Shown: positions 26,580 to 37,031 of the stretch, one piece after another | Numbering within the stretch: position 1 is the first letter of the stretch | How the letters are laid out: each line of letters begins with the position of its first letter | DNA from: JAICXG01 sp963801255 | Lineage (GTDB): Bacteria; Verrucomicrobiota; Verrucomicrobiia; Chthoniobacterales; UBA10450 | Direction of reading: 5' to 3' | Length of the DNA stretch: 64,000 bases | Assembly (NCBI GenBank): GCA_963801255.1 | Contig: CAWDEC010000015.1 | Span: forward strand, 62,001-126,000 | The notes under the pieces: generated by a model | What the model was told of the DNA's origin: nothing | What the model saw: the letters and a program-made list of their open reading frames with translations, nothing else | Databases searched by the model: none | Translations under genes and position numbers: made by a program

Positions 26580-27787
26580 CTAGATTCCGCTGGCGAAGGC
26601 CGGGATGCCAGTGATGTGCTGCCCCAGAACGAGTAAGTGAATGTCATGTGTTCCTTCATATGTCTTCACACTTTCCAGGTTACACATGTGACGGAAACAC
26701 TGGTATTCATCAAGAATGCCAACCCCGCCAAGAATATCTCGTGCGGTACGGGCGATCTCGAGAGCTATCTCGACATTATTCATCTTGGCCATGGAGACAT
26801 GATAGGGGCGCACGTTGCCCGCATCCTTGAGCTGGCCCAGACGGTAGGCGAGTAACTGCGCCTTGGTGATTTCGGTTAACATGCGCGCCAGCTTTGCCTG
26901 CACCAGCTGAAAGCCGGCGATGGGTTGATCAAACTGCCGCCGGCGCAAGGCGTATTGACGAGCCTCGTCGTAACAAGCCATTGCCGCGCCGATTGCTCCC
27001 CACGCGATACCATAGCGCGCATGATTGAGGCAGCTAAGTGGCGATCGTAGACCTGCACTTTTCGGCAGCAAGGCATCCTCTGGAAGAACTGCAGTTGTCG
27101 AAGGTTAGCTCAGCGGTAAGAGCGGCCCGCAAGGATAACTTGCCCTCCATGAGTCGGGCGCTAAAGCCCGGCGTTCCCTTCTCCACCAGGAATCCGCGTA
27201 TGGTGTCAGAGCTTTCTGTGCTCTCGCCGCCTCCATTACCTAACTTTGCCCATACCACGGCAACGTCAGCGATCGTTCCGTTGCCAATCCATTTCTTGTT
27301 GCCAGTCAAACGTATAGCCGCCAGCTGTCTTCTGAGCATAACAGCGCAGACCTGCAGGATTGGATCCAAACTCCGGTTCCGTGAGAGCGAAGCAGCCTAA
27401 TTTTGTTGCCTGAGCCATTGAAGGTAGCCACTGGTTCTTTTGCTCTTCCGAACCGAAAAGGTCGATTGCACTCATGGCCAGGGAGCCCTGCACAGAGGCA
27501 AAGGTGCGTAATCCGCTATCGCCACGTTCCAGTTCCCGCATCATTAATCCGGCGGCGATGTTGCCGAGGCCAGGGCAGCCATGACCCTGAATCGCTGGCC
27601 CGAACACTTTCAACTCCGCAAGTTCCGGGAGTAATTCCAAGGGGAAAGTTCCTGCGCGATAATGAGTCACGACTACGGGAAGGAATCGCTCCTCGACCCA
27701 TTGTCGCACGCGGTCCCGAATCGCGCGTTCCTCATCGCCGAGCAACTCGTCAAGTTGATAAAAATCTACGGCTTCAAAGGTCGTCAT
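26580..27787 (-). pseudogene. acyl-CoA dehydrogenase (glutaryl-CoA dehydrogenase type), two frameshifts
   Basis: A near-full-length gene (about 401 codons once repaired) in three successive frames. Frame 1 from ATG 27787: ELERGDSGLRTFASVQGSL and CFALTEPEFGSNPAGL. After TAGGYT one extra base (A-run 27308-27310) shifts to LTGNKKWIGNGTIADVAVVWA. A second extra base near 27090 shifts to VLPEDALLPKSAGLRSPL, then RYGIAWGAIGAAMACYDEA, FDQPIAGFQLVQAKLA and the C-terminal GTHDIHLLVLGQ with ITG.PAF. The catalytic Glu region (KTYEGTHDIH) is intact. The family oxidises and decarboxylates glutaryl-CoA. Either decayed, or broken by assembly indels. Confidence 0.85.
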
Positions 27788-27858
27788 GGTTGGGTCGCTT
27801 TATCAATGGGAATGGCAATTACATTGACAACATGCGCCGGAGTTAAGCAAGATCGTTC

Positions 27859-29787
27859 ATGTTTCAACGCTTCGCTATCTTTCGGAATGGGCTTCTAACA
27901 GCCTTCGTTTTGCTGGCCGGCCTTACCCTCGCCACGGGACAGACACAGCAACATCGTCCCTTGCCAAAGGAAGAATTAGAAAAATACAATAACCCACCGG
28001 CCTTGCTCTGGCGAAATGGCGTCTCGCCCGGGATGATCTCACAACATGACGCCTTTACCAGCGTCCAGGTAAATGTGAACTCCAACGGGCAAAACATTAC
28101 CGGCGATGCGGCCAACGAACCTTCACTTAGCGTCGATGCAACCAATCATAGCAAAATGACTGCAGGCTGGCGGCAGTTTAATAGTGTTGGCTCAGACTTC
28201 CGCCAGGCCGGCTACGCCTTTACTGCGAATGGCGGTGCATCGTGGACTTTTCCAGGCGTGCTCGAAAACAACGTCTTCCGGAGTGACCCGGTGCTGGATA
28301 CGGATAATTCTGGAACGTTTTTCTACCTCAGCTTGCTAAGCAGCTTCTTTGATAACATGTGGCGCTCGCTCAATGGTGGAATGACCTGGACAAATATCGC
28401 GCCGGCCGAAGGCGGCGACAAACAGTGGTTCACCATCGACAACACCAACAGCATTGGTCACGGCTTTCAATATCAGTCCTGGAGCACCAGCGGCAACAAC
28501 TTCGGAACCCGCCAATTCACTCGCTCCACGGATGGTGGCGTAACCTGGCTCGACCCGGTAACCATGCCTAACATGCCATCATGGGGGACACTCGACGTAG
28601 ATACAGCCGGCACTCTTTATATTGGCGGTGTTAATCTCAATACCGGCCAGATCTGGTGCGATCGTTCCAGCAATGCCAAGGATGGCACCGTGACGCCAAC
28701 CTTCGATCAAAGCACGAAAGTGAATCTGGGCGGGGACATCGGCTTTGCCGAGCCGATTAATCCGGATGGACTAAGTGGTCAGGTTTACCTTGCAGTGGAT
28801 CGCTCTGGCACCGCAACAAACAACAATATCTACATGCAGGCGAGCGTGATACCCACCGGCGCCAGCAACGGAACTGACGTGATGTTCGTCCGCAGCACAG
28901 ACGGCGGACACACCTTTAGCGCTCCGGTGAGAGTGAACGACGATCCGATTAATCACAACAAATGGCATTGGATGGGTACCTTCGCCGTCGCGCCCAACGG
29001 TCGCATTGACAGTATCTGGCTCGACACCCGCAATGCGGCTAATAACACGGATTCGCAGCTGTTCTATTCCTACAGCACCGATGGTGGTCTGACCTGGGCG
29101 CCGAATGTGGCGGTAAGTAACTCGTTTAATCCTTTCCTCGGCTATCCCCAGCAAAACAAGATGGGTGATTACATGACCATTATCTCGGATAACACGGGTG
29201 GCGATGTGATTTATGCGGCGACCTTCAATGGCGAGGAAGATGTTTATTACGTTCGAGTAGCGCCAGCAGGTTCGACCCTTAACCTGACCAGCGCCCAGTC
29301 TGTGAAAGGCGGTTTTGGTATTGACCTTCCACTAAATGGTCCGACAGGCATAGAAGATCGCGACGGAGGCTCAAAAGGTCAGTTCACGCTTTACTTCACC
29401 TTCAGCAATACCCTTGCCTCAGTTGGTTCTGTCACGACCGACTGTGGATCGGTTGCCAGCGGCAAGATCGATCCGACCGATGCGCATCGTTTCATCGTTA
29501 ACCTGCGTAACGTGACCTGCAACGAGCAGGATGTGACTGTTACGCTTAACAACGTGGTTGACACTCAGGCGAATACCTTACCAGCCGCCCAGGTAGTCAT
29601 GGGTCTTCTCCTCGGCGACGTGGATGGAGACGGCACGGTTACCCGGACCGATGCGGACATCGCCAGGGCTGACCAGGGACAAGCGACTGATGGTTCTAAC
29701 TTCCGGGTCGACATTAATGCTAATGGACGAATCGATTCGTCGGATGCCAAGACCGTACGAAGACAAGCAGGCACATCGTTACCTTAG
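27859..29787 (+). CDS. secreted BNR-repeat protein with dockerin-like C-terminus
   Basis: 642 residues with a signal peptide (LLTAFVLLAGLTLATGQ). Asp-box repeats appear at NGGASWTF, NGGMTWTN, STDGGVTWL, STDGGHTFS and STDGGLTWA, forming a propeller related to 23642-25063. A beta-sandwich segment (~residues 480-575) follows. The last ~60 residues hold two calcium-loop repeats, DVDGDGTVTRTDAD and DINANGRIDSSDAK, the pattern of a dockerin type I. Probably secreted and possibly anchored to a cohesin-bearing partner, but no cohesin was recognised in the window. Confidence 0.8.
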   Translation: MFQRFAIFRNGLLTAFVLLAGLTLATGQTQQHRPLPKEELEKYNNPPALLWRNGVSPGMISQHDAFTSVQVNVNSNGQNITGDAANEPSLSVDATNHSKMTAGWRQFNSVGSDFRQAGYAFTANGGASWTFPGVLENNVFRSDPVLDTDNSGTFFYLSLLSSFFDNMWRSLNGGMTWTNIAPAEGGDKQWFTIDNTNSIGHGFQYQSWSTSGNNFGTRQFTRSTDGGVTWLDPVTMPNMPSWGTLDVDTAGTLYIGGVNLNTGQIWCDRSSNAKDGTVTPTFDQSTKVNLGGDIGFAEPINPDGLSGQVYLAVDRSGTATNNNIYMQASVIPTGASNGTDVMFVRSTDGGHTFSAPVRVNDDPINHNKWHWMGTFAVAPNGRIDSIWLDTRNAANNTDSQLFYSYSTDGGLTWAPNVAVSNSFNPFLGYPQQNKMGDYMTIISDNTGGDVIYAATFNGEEDVYYVRVAPAGSTLNLTSAQSVKGGFGIDLPLNGPTGIEDRDGGSKGQFTLYFTFSNTLASVGSVTTDCGSVASGKIDPTDAHRFIVNLRNVTCNEQDVTVTLNNVVDTQANTLPAAQVVMGLLLGDVDGDGTVTRTDADIARADQGQATDGSNFRVDINANGRIDSSDAKTVRRQAGTSLP

Positions 29788-29803
29788 GTCCGTCTTAGAG
29801 GTT

Positions 29804-30154
29804 ATGATCAGCGGAGCACATACCATCCTCTATAGCACCGACCCTGAAGCGGATCGCGCTTTTCTGCGCGAGGTGCTCAAGTTGACGCATGTCGACGTAG
29901 GTCGTGGATGGCTCATATTCGGACTTCCTCCGTCGGAAATAGCGGTCCATCCGGCGGAGGAAAGTGGCCACCAGGAGTTTTGGTTCATGTGCGACGATAT
30001 GGAGATCTTTCTGGCCGAGATGCAAAGGCACGAAATTATTTGTGACCCGGTGCAAGACCAGCGCTATGGGCTGCTTACATATCTAACTCTTCCCGGCGGC
30101 GGAAAGGTCGGCATCTATCAACCCCGCCATGCCCGCCCGCCGGCGATGAGTTAG
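29804..30154 (+). CDS. VOC (glyoxalase/bleomycin-resistance-like) family protein
   Basis: 116 residues from ATG 29804, 14 bp after the previous stop and preceded by an AGAGG ribosome site; the frame is open upstream but that overlaps the dockerin-like gene. The pattern AHTILYSTDPEADRAFLREVLKL, GRGWLIFGLPPSEIAVHP and FWFMCDDMEIFLAEMQRH... LPGGGKVGIYQPRH is the beta-alpha-beta-beta-beta module of the vicinal oxygen chelate fold. Substrate unknown. Such small proteins often bind or modify small electrophiles. Confidence 0.8.
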   Translation: MISGAHTILYSTDPEADRAFLREVLKLTHVDVGRGWLIFGLPPSEIAVHPAEESGHQEFWFMCDDMEIFLAEMQRHEIICDPVQDQRYGLLTYLTLPGGGKVGIYQPRHARPPAMS

Positions 30155-30347
30155 CCATTCTCCTGCAGAGATTCTGAAATCACCTGGGCGCCCGTAGACT
30201 GATCCGAGTTGGTCAATTTGCCAGCCGCTCAGCAGCTAGCGAGATTTCCATGTCGAAAACGCGCGACGAATTTGCGCCGGGAGAAAATTCGAAAGAACAG
30301 GCGCATTTGCCGAATTGCGAGCCGGTCGTCGTCTTATAGGTTGTCTC

Positions 30348-32924
30348 ATGCGCATCGACAAGTTCACGCAAAAAATGCAGGAAGCGCTCCAAGCCTCCCA
30401 GAATCTGGCCGCGGAGCTGAACCAGCAGGAAATCACGAACGAGCACTTCCTCCTGGCGCTTCTCGACCAAGCTGAAGGCATCACACGTCCATTGTTGGAA
30501 AAGATTGGCGTGGCGCCCGGCGTCCTACGAGAGCGTCTGCGGAGTGCAATCGAGAAGCTGCCACGAATCACCGGCTCCGGGGTCGAGCAACGCCTCGGCA
30601 GTGAGTTGCGCAGCGTCTTCGACGGCGCGGACAAAGAGATGGCCAAGCTGAAGGATGAGTTTGTCAGCGCCGAGCACTATCTTCTCGCCCTAACGAACGC
30701 GCGCGTGCCGGCGGCGCGTGCCTTGCAAGAGCTCGGGGCGACACGAGACCGGTTGATGCAGGCGCTTCAGCAGGTGCGCGGTTCGCAACGCGTCACGGAC
30801 CAAAACCCCGAAGGGAAATATCAGACCTTGGAGAAGTATGGGCAGGACCTCACACAGCGTGCCCGGCAAGGAAAGATCGATCCGGTCATTGGTCGCGATA
30901 ACGAAATCCGGCGAGTCATGCAGGTGCTTTCGCGTCGGACCAAAAACAATCCGGTTCTGATCGGCGAGCCCGGGGTTGGCAAAACCGCGATCGTCGAAGG
31001 TCTGGCGCGCCGCATCATTTCCGGCGATGTGCCGGAGTCGCTCAAGAACAAGCGCTTAATCGCCGTGGACATTGGGGCGATGGTCGCCGGAGCGAAGTTT
31101 CGCGGCGAATTCGAAGATCGGCTCAAAGCGTTCTTAAAGGAGGTGAGCGAATCGCAAGGCGAGATCATTCTCTTCATCGACGAATTGCACACGATCGTCG
31201 GCGCTGGCGCGGCCGAAGGTTCAGTCGACGCTTCAAACCTGCTTAAGCCTCAACTGGCTCGCGGCGAATTGCGCACCATCGGCGCGACCACGCTCGATGA
31301 GTATCGCAAATACATCGAGAAAGACGCCGCGCTCGAGCGCCGTTTCCAGCCCGTGAAGGTGGACGAACCCAGCGTGGAAGATACGATTGCGATCCTGCGC
31401 GGATTGAAAGAACGCTACGAAGTGCATCACGGCGTACGGATTCGCGACGCGGCATTGGTCGCAGCGGCGGTCCTGTCGCATCGCTATATCAGCGATCGTT
31501 TTCTGCCCGACAAAGCGGTCGATCTTGTCGACGAAGCGGCCTCGCGCTTAAAGATCGAGTTGGATTCGATGCCGACCGAAATCGACGTCATCGAGCGCGA
31601 AATCATGCAGTTGGAGATGGAGCGCCAGGCTTTAAAGAAAGAGAAAGATCCGGCAAGCAAGGAGCGCCTAACGAAGCTGGAAAAGGAGCTTGCTGGGCTG
31701 AAAGAGAAATCTTCGGCCATGAAAGCCGAATGGCAGAAGGAAAAGTCTGAAATCGACGCGCAAGCCAAGGTAAAAGAAGAGCTCGATACGTTGCGCACAG
31801 ACCTTGAACGGGCGCAACGTCGCGGCGACCTGGCCAAAGCGAGCGAGATTCAGTACGGCCAAATTCCGGTGCTCGAAAAACGTTTGGGTGAGATCGCCGC
31901 AAAAGAAGCAACCGATAAGAGGCCGCGACTCCTGCGTGAGGAAGTAACTGAAGAGGACATCGCCGAGGTTGTTTCCAGTTGGACACATATTCCAGTCTCG
32001 CGTCTGCAGGAAGGCGAGCGCGAGAAACTGGTCAAGATGGAAGAACGCCTCATGCAACGGGTCATCGGCCAGAAGGCGGCAATCATTGCTGTCTCCAACG
32101 CCGTCAGACGCGCACGCGCCGGTCTTCAGGATGAGAATCGTCCGATTGGTTCCTTCATTTTCCTGGGACCTACCGGCGTTGGTAAGACAGAGTTATCTCG
32201 CGCCCTCGCCGAGTTCTTATTCGACGACGAGAACGCCATGATCCGCATCGACATGAGCGAATACATGGAAAAACACACGGTGGCACGTCTGATCGGCGCC
32301 CCGCCCGGCTATGTCGGCTACGAGGAAGGCGGTCAGCTCAGTGAAGCTGTCAGACGCAAGCCTTACTCGGTTGTTCTTTTCGACGAGATCGAGAAGGCGC
32401 ACCAGGATGTGTTTAACGTCCTCTTACAAGTCCTGGATGATGGACGCATCACTGATGGCCAGGGTCGCACCGTCGATTTCAAAAACACGGTCATCATCAT
32501 GACTTCCAATATCGGCTCGCAATACATCACGGAGGAAGCTTCGAGCGAAGGGCGTTCGCGGCTCGTAATGGACGCGTTGCGGCAGCATTTCCGTCCGGAA
32601 TTTCTCAACCGCATCGACGAGATCATCATCTTCGATCGGCTGAGTGACGACGACCTGAAGCAGATCGTCGAGATTCAACTTCGCCGCCTGACGAAACGGC
32701 TAGCAGCGCAGAAGATTGCTCTTAACCTGAGCGACGCAGCCAAAGAGTTAATCGCCAAGGAAGGTTATGACCCGGTCTATGGCGCGCGACCCTTGAAGCG
32801 CGCCATTCAAAAGCAAATTCTGGATCCACTCAGTCTTCAAATCCTGGAAGGCAAAATTCGTGAAGGCCAGAGCATCAAAGTCGGTGCGAAAAACGGAAAG
32901 CTTACCTTTACATCGGAGGAATGA
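30348..32924 (+). CDS. clpB: ClpB-type disaggregase chaperone
   Basis: 858 residues from ATG 30348 (the open frame begins 11 codons earlier). Order: Clp N-repeat (KFTQKMQEALQASQN), first AAA+ domain with Walker A GEPGVGKTAIVEGLA and Walker B ILFIDELHTIVG, a long coiled-coil middle domain (~residues 410-520, Lys/Glu rich), second AAA+ domain with GPTGVGKTELSRALAEF, ARLIGAPPGYVGYEEGG and VVLFDEIEKAHQDVFN, and a C-terminal D2-small domain. It resolubilises aggregated proteins with DnaK. No CIRCE element was found upstream. Confidence 0.97.
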   Translation: MRIDKFTQKMQEALQASQNLAAELNQQEITNEHFLLALLDQAEGITRPLLEKIGVAPGVLRERLRSAIEKLPRITGSGVEQRLGSELRSVFDGADKEMAKLKDEFVSAEHYLLALTNARVPAARALQELGATRDRLMQALQQVRGSQRVTDQNPEGKYQTLEKYGQDLTQRARQGKIDPVIGRDNEIRRVMQVLSRRTKNNPVLIGEPGVGKTAIVEGLARRIISGDVPESLKNKRLIAVDIGAMVAGAKFRGEFEDRLKAFLKEVSESQGEIILFIDELHTIVGAGAAEGSVDASNLLKPQLARGELRTIGATTLDEYRKYIEKDAALERRFQPVKVDEPSVEDTIAILRGLKERYEVHHGVRIRDAALVAAAVLSHRYISDRFLPDKAVDLVDEAASRLKIELDSMPTEIDVIEREIMQLEMERQALKKEKDPASKERLTKLEKELAGLKEKSSAMKAEWQKEKSEIDAQAKVKEELDTLRTDLERAQRRGDLAKASEIQYGQIPVLEKRLGEIAAKEATDKRPRLLREEVTEEDIAEVVSSWTHIPVSRLQEGEREKLVKMEERLMQRVIGQKAAIIAVSNAVRRARAGLQDENRPIGSFIFLGPTGVGKTELSRALAEFLFDDENAMIRIDMSEYMEKHTVARLIGAPPGYVGYEEGGQLSEAVRRKPYSVVLFDEIEKAHQDVFNVLLQVLDDGRITDGQGRTVDFKNTVIIMTSNIGSQYITEEASSEGRSRLVMDALRQHFRPEFLNRIDEIIIFDRLSDDDLKQIVEIQLRRLTKRLAAQKIALNLSDAAKELIAKEGYDPVYGARPLKRAIQKQILDPLSLQILEGKIREGQSIKVGAKNGKLTFTSEE

Positions 32925-33071
32925 GGGAAATCAGCCACCTAACGAGAGTAACTCCTGAGAAAGCGGTTCAAAGAAACAGGAGTAGACTTCTCGCCCCCGT
33001 TCATCCTGGATTATCGCCACCCGCCGACCCTGAGAGATCACGTTAAAAGCCCCGACAACGCGCCTATCCCA

Positions 33072-33248
33072 TTAGCGTTCCGTTAGCGAGGACCAAAGGA
33101 GCAGCGCCGCGGCAATAAAGCTGATTCCGGTCAAGCCAGCATAAAACTTCCAGGCCGGTCCACCCGCGCGAAATGTCGCTATGGTTCTATACGCAGAATA
33201 AATCCCGTATGCTAAGGCAATAGAAAAGCCGTAGATGACAAGGTTCAT
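33072..33248 (-). CDS. small two-helix membrane protein, unknown
   Basis: 58 residues from ATG 33248 (a TTG lies two codons upstream). Two hydrophobic helices are clear: LVIYGFSIALAYGIYSAY and FYAGLTGISFIAAALLLWSS, separated by a short basic loop, with a charged C-terminus. It stands alone between clpB and dnaE. Composition supports a real small inner-membrane protein. Function unknown. Confidence 0.55.
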   Translation of the reverse strand: MNLVIYGFSIALAYGIYSAYRTIATFRAGGPAWKFYAGLTGISFIAAALLLWSSLTER

Positions 33249-33333
33249 ATCCAAGGATTAGAAAAGAGTAACCGAAACGTTTTATCCCATCAGCCTTGAT
33301 CTTTCTGCTCGCGAATCAAAGCGAGAGAGTGTC

Positions 33334-36300
33334 TTACAGCCAGCGCGCCAATTGCTCTTCGACCATCGGTGTCAGCTCGATCCGGAAAGGCTCGCCGGCC
33401 GCAATGCGCACTGTTTCACCATTGCCGTTAGTGAAGATGAGAGTCACAGGCTGCGCACCCGGAGATGAGGCAAGAATCTTCTGCACCGTCCGCAACTCGC
33501 CAACATCGCAACCGGCAGCAAAGCGCAGTGTGACAGGACGATCTTCCCGAACCCGCGAGGCGCCATGATCGGCGTGGCCGTTGCTTGATTCTTTCGGCGC
33601 CGGCGCGCTTTCTGGCTTGAGGACTTTCGCCTTTTGTGCGGTGGCGCGGACCGTATCGTCGCGCCGGTCGATCGTGCCGCGAATGGAAAGAACGGTTCCG
33701 AGATCGAGTGAGTTAGCGAGCGGCACGTAAGTCTCATTCCAAAGAACGACTTCGATCGTGCCCGTTAAGTCCTCGAGGAAAACCACCGCGAAAGGTTTGC
33801 CTTCCTTCTTGGTGAACTTGCGATCCACCTGCGCAATGGCGCCGGCGATGGTAAAGCCAGCGCGGTCTTCCAGTTCGCCTAACGATGCAATGGTTTGATA
33901 TTTACCACTGGCGAAAAGATGCGCGTAGTCGTCGAGCGGATGACCGGTGACATAGAATCCGAGGAGCTCTTTTTCGAATGCCAGCTTCGCCCGCTCGCTC
34001 CATCTCTCGTACTCGCGATCGCGACGCCTGATCGCAGGAGCGGACAGTTCATCGAAAAGGGAGACCTGCCCGGCCGCGCGATCCCGATGCGCGGCGGAAG
34101 CGGACAACAGGGTTTCTTCAATGCAGGCAAAAAGCTCGTCGCGCGCGCGAGCAAGGAAGTCGAAGGCGCCTGCTTTCACGAGGCTTTCTATGCTCTTGCG
34201 ATTGGCGATGCGCGAGTCTACCCGGCTGCAAAAATCCTCCAACGAACTGAAGTCCCCTCCCCGTTCCCGCTCCGCGATCGCGGCCGCCATCGCGCCTTCA
34301 CCAACATTCTTAATCGCGGCCAGACCGTAACGGATGGCATTCCTTTCCTCGTTAGGCACCGACTCCGGAATAAATTTCAGGCCGCTGCGATTCATATCGG
34401 GCGGCAAAATGGGAATACCCATCCGCTTACATTCGCCGACGAAGACGGCAATTTTATCGGTATTATTAATTTCGTTACTCAACAAACCTGCCATGAACTC
34501 AACTGGATAACGCGCTTTGAGGTAGGCTGTCTGATAACTGATCACCCCGTAGGCCGCACTGTGACTCTTGTTGAATCCGTAGCCGGCAAACTTCTCCAGC
34601 AGATCGAAAATGGCGTTGGCTTTTTTCTCGGGGATGTTGTTCGTCTTCGCGCAGCCGGTGATGAAGTTCGCGCGCTCTGCCGCCATCTTCTCCTTGTTCT
34701 TCTTTCCCATCGCACGACGGAGCAGGTCAGACTGGCCTAACGAATAGCCCGCAAGCCTGTTCGCCGCCGCCATCACCTGCTCCTGGTAAATCATGACGCC
34801 ATACGTATCGGCGCAGATTTCCTCGAGCAGCGGATGCTCGTAGCGGATGCGTTTAAGCCCTTTCTTGCGCTGAATGTAATCGCCGATCAGATCCATCGGC
34901 CCGGGACGATACAGGGCGATCAGTGCCATGATGTCGTCGAGCTTTTGCACGTCGAGCTGCCTGGAGACACTCGTCATCCCGCCGGATTCCATCTGGAAAA
35001 GGCCGATGGTTTCGCCACGGTTGAAGAGCGCAAAGGCCGCCGCGTCATCCAGCGGAATGTTCGCGAGGGAAAATTCCGGTTCGCGTTGGTGGATGAGCGC
35101 GATCGTGTCGGCGATGACGGTGAGTGTCTTCAACCCAAGAAAATCCATCTTGAGCAGACCGAGATCGTTTAACGGATTCATCGCGTACTGCGTCACGACT
35201 TCGCTGCCCTTCGAATCGCGGCAAAGCGGGACATACTCGGAGAGATCGCGGTCGCCGATCACGACGCCCGCCGCATGCACACCGGCGTTACGCGAAAGAC
35301 CTTCAAGAACATTGGCGTACTCCCAAAGTTGGCGTGTCGCCGGCTCGGTCTGGATCGCCTTCTTCAGGTCCGGAGTTTTTTCGGCTGCTTGCGCGAGGGT
35401 GATGTTAAGCTCGTTAGGGATCATCTTCGCGATTCGGTCCGCCTCTCCGTAACTCAGGCCGATGACCCGGCCGACATCGCGCACCACACTCTTTGCCTTC
35501 AATTTGCCGAAGGTGATGATCTGCGAAACGCGGCGTTCGCCGTATTTGCGTCGAACGTATTCAAGCACTTCGCCGCGCCGCGCTTCGCAGAAGTCGACGT
35601 CGATGTCGGGCGGCGAAACCCGCTCGGGATTCAGAAAGCGCTCGAAGAGCAAACCGAATTGCAGCGGATCGATATCGGTTATTTCGAGAACATAAGCGAC
35701 AAGTGATCCTGCCGCGGAACCGCGCCCTGGTCCGACAGGAATCCCGCGTTGCTTCGCAAAATGAATGAAGTCCCAAACGATGAGGAAGTAGCTGACGAAG
35801 CCGGTCTTCTCCAAAACATCGAGTTCCTTGTTCAGTCGCGCTCGAAGTTCGGGATCGCTTACGGCGCGCTCGCCGTAACGTTTGCGCAGTCCAGCTTCGC
35901 AAAGGTCGCGCACATACTGCACGCGCGTCTTACCAGCTGGCGGCTCATACTCAGGGAATTTCGACGTCCCGAATTCCAGCCTCAGATTGCACCTTTCCGC
36001 AATCGCAATGGTGTTTGAAAGAGCTTCCGGTTTATCCGAAAAAACCTCACGCATCTCATTCGGGCTCTTAAAGTAAAGCTCTGGCACGTAACGCATCCGT
36101 TTCTCGTCATGGACCATCTTGCCCGTGCCGATACAGATCATGACGTCGTGCGCTTCGTGGTGACTGCGTTCCAGAAAATGCACGTCGTTCGCAGCCACCA
36201 GGCCGAGCCCAAACTCCTGTGCAATCTGCGGCAAGAAGGCATTGCACCTCTGTTGCGCCTCGATTCCGTGGTCATGGAGTTCGAGGAAGAAATTCTCCGC

Positions 36301-36807
36301 ACCGAGGATGTCGCGAAAAGTTGCTGCACTGCTCCGTGCCTTCGCCATTTGGCCCGCCTGGATTGCCATGTTGATCTCACCCTTCAGACAGGCGCTCATT
36401 CCGATTAGCCCCTCGCAATGTTGCGCTAGCAGCTCCTTGTCGATGCGCGGCTTGTAATGCATTCCCTCGAGGTGGGCGATCGACATCAGCCGGACGAGGT
36501 TGCGGTATCCGGTCTCGTCGCGCGCCAGCAGCGTAAAATGGAAGGCGGCATCGCGCATCGAATTCGGCCGATCCTTGATCGCGCCGGGCGCCATATACGC
36601 CTCCACCCCAATGATCGGCTTGATCCCCGCCTCCGTCGCCGCCTGATAAAACTCAATCGCCCCGTGCAAGTTGCCGTGGTCGGTAATCGCGACCGCCGGC
36701 ATCTTCATTTCCGCCGCTTTTTGCATGAGCTGCTTCATCCGCACCGCGCCATCGAGGAGCGAATATTCGGTGTGAAGGTGGAGATGGACGAAAGAGTCGG
36801 CGGGCAT
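33334..36807 (-). CDS. dnaE: DNA polymerase III alpha subunit
   Basis: 1157 residues, standard DnaE length. An N-terminal PHP domain (FVHLHLHTEYSLLDGAVR, AITDHGNLHGAIEFY) is followed by the polymerase core with PVGPGRGSAAGSLVAY and PPDIDVDFCEARR (catalytic Asp pair), YQEQVMAAANRLAGYSLG, GYGFNKSHSAAYG, then a helix-hairpin-helix and an OB fold near residues 990-1080 (TIAGAIAQVDRKFTKKEGKPFA region). It is the replicative polymerase. Three exact GCCTAACGA copies lie within it. Confidence 0.97.
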   Translation of the reverse strand: MPADSFVHLHLHTEYSLLDGAVRMKQLMQKAAEMKMPAVAITDHGNLHGAIEFYQAATEAGIKPIIGVEAYMAPGAIKDRPNSMRDAAFHFTLLARDETGYRNLVRLMSIAHLEGMHYKPRIDKELLAQHCEGLIGMSACLKGEINMAIQAGQMAKARSSAATFRDILGAENFFLELHDHGIEAQQRCNAFLPQIAQEFGLGLVAANDVHFLERSHHEAHDVMICIGTGKMVHDEKRMRYVPELYFKSPNEMREVFSDKPEALSNTIAIAERCNLRLEFGTSKFPEYEPPAGKTRVQYVRDLCEAGLRKRYGERAVSDPELRARLNKELDVLEKTGFVSYFLIVWDFIHFAKQRGIPVGPGRGSAAGSLVAYVLEITDIDPLQFGLLFERFLNPERVSPPDIDVDFCEARRGEVLEYVRRKYGERRVSQIITFGKLKAKSVVRDVGRVIGLSYGEADRIAKMIPNELNITLAQAAEKTPDLKKAIQTEPATRQLWEYANVLEGLSRNAGVHAAGVVIGDRDLSEYVPLCRDSKGSEVVTQYAMNPLNDLGLLKMDFLGLKTLTVIADTIALIHQREPEFSLANIPLDDAAAFALFNRGETIGLFQMESGGMTSVSRQLDVQKLDDIMALIALYRPGPMDLIGDYIQRKKGLKRIRYEHPLLEEICADTYGVMIYQEQVMAAANRLAGYSLGQSDLLRRAMGKKNKEKMAAERANFITGCAKTNNIPEKKANAIFDLLEKFAGYGFNKSHSAAYGVISYQTAYLKARYPVEFMAGLLSNEINNTDKIAVFVGECKRMGIPILPPDMNRSGLKFIPESVPNEERNAIRYGLAAIKNVGEGAMAAAIAERERGGDFSSLEDFCSRVDSRIANRKSIESLVKAGAFDFLARARDELFACIEETLLSASAAHRDRAAGQVSLFDELSAPAIRRRDREYERWSERAKLAFEKELLGFYVTGHPLDDYAHLFASGKYQTIASLGELEDRAGFTIAGAIAQVDRKFTKKEGKPFAVVFLEDLTGTIEVVLWNETYVPLANSLDLGTVLSIRGTIDRRDDTVRATAQKAKVLKPESAPAPKESSNGHADHGASRVREDRPVTLRFAAGCDVGELRTVQKILASSPGAQPVTLIFTNGNGETVRIAAGEPFRIELTPMVEEQLARWL

Positions 36808-37031
36808 GCGATTTCACTATAACCTTGCCCGCTCGTGCATCGTCAAATTTGCCAGCGAATCGTGGATGAGTCGACCAATTCTGAAGCGTGCAGTCGTTTT
36901 TCTGACCGTGCCTCGGTGCGGCGCTGCGACGCCACTTGTGCAAACAGGCATAAGCGCGTTACCGTCTGTAGCGCGCGGACGTGAAACGTTTTGAGAGGTC
37001 ATTCTCTCTCCACGAGAAGAAGATTTAAGAC

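Noticed and set aside
26307..26636. 109-codon frame on the plus strand
   Set aside because: No ribosome site, odd composition, and overlaps the end of the dehydrogenase pseudogene.
27102..27126. Sequence resembling a tRNA D-arm (GGTTAGCTCAGCGGTAAGAGC)
   Set aside because: No acceptor stem, anticodon arm or T-arm is in register, and the stretch encodes the conserved ELTFDN segment of the acyl-CoA dehydrogenase on the other strand.
30155..30347. Possible CIRCE heat-shock operator upstream of clpB
   Set aside because: No TTAGCACTC-N9-GAGTGCTAA or close variant is present.
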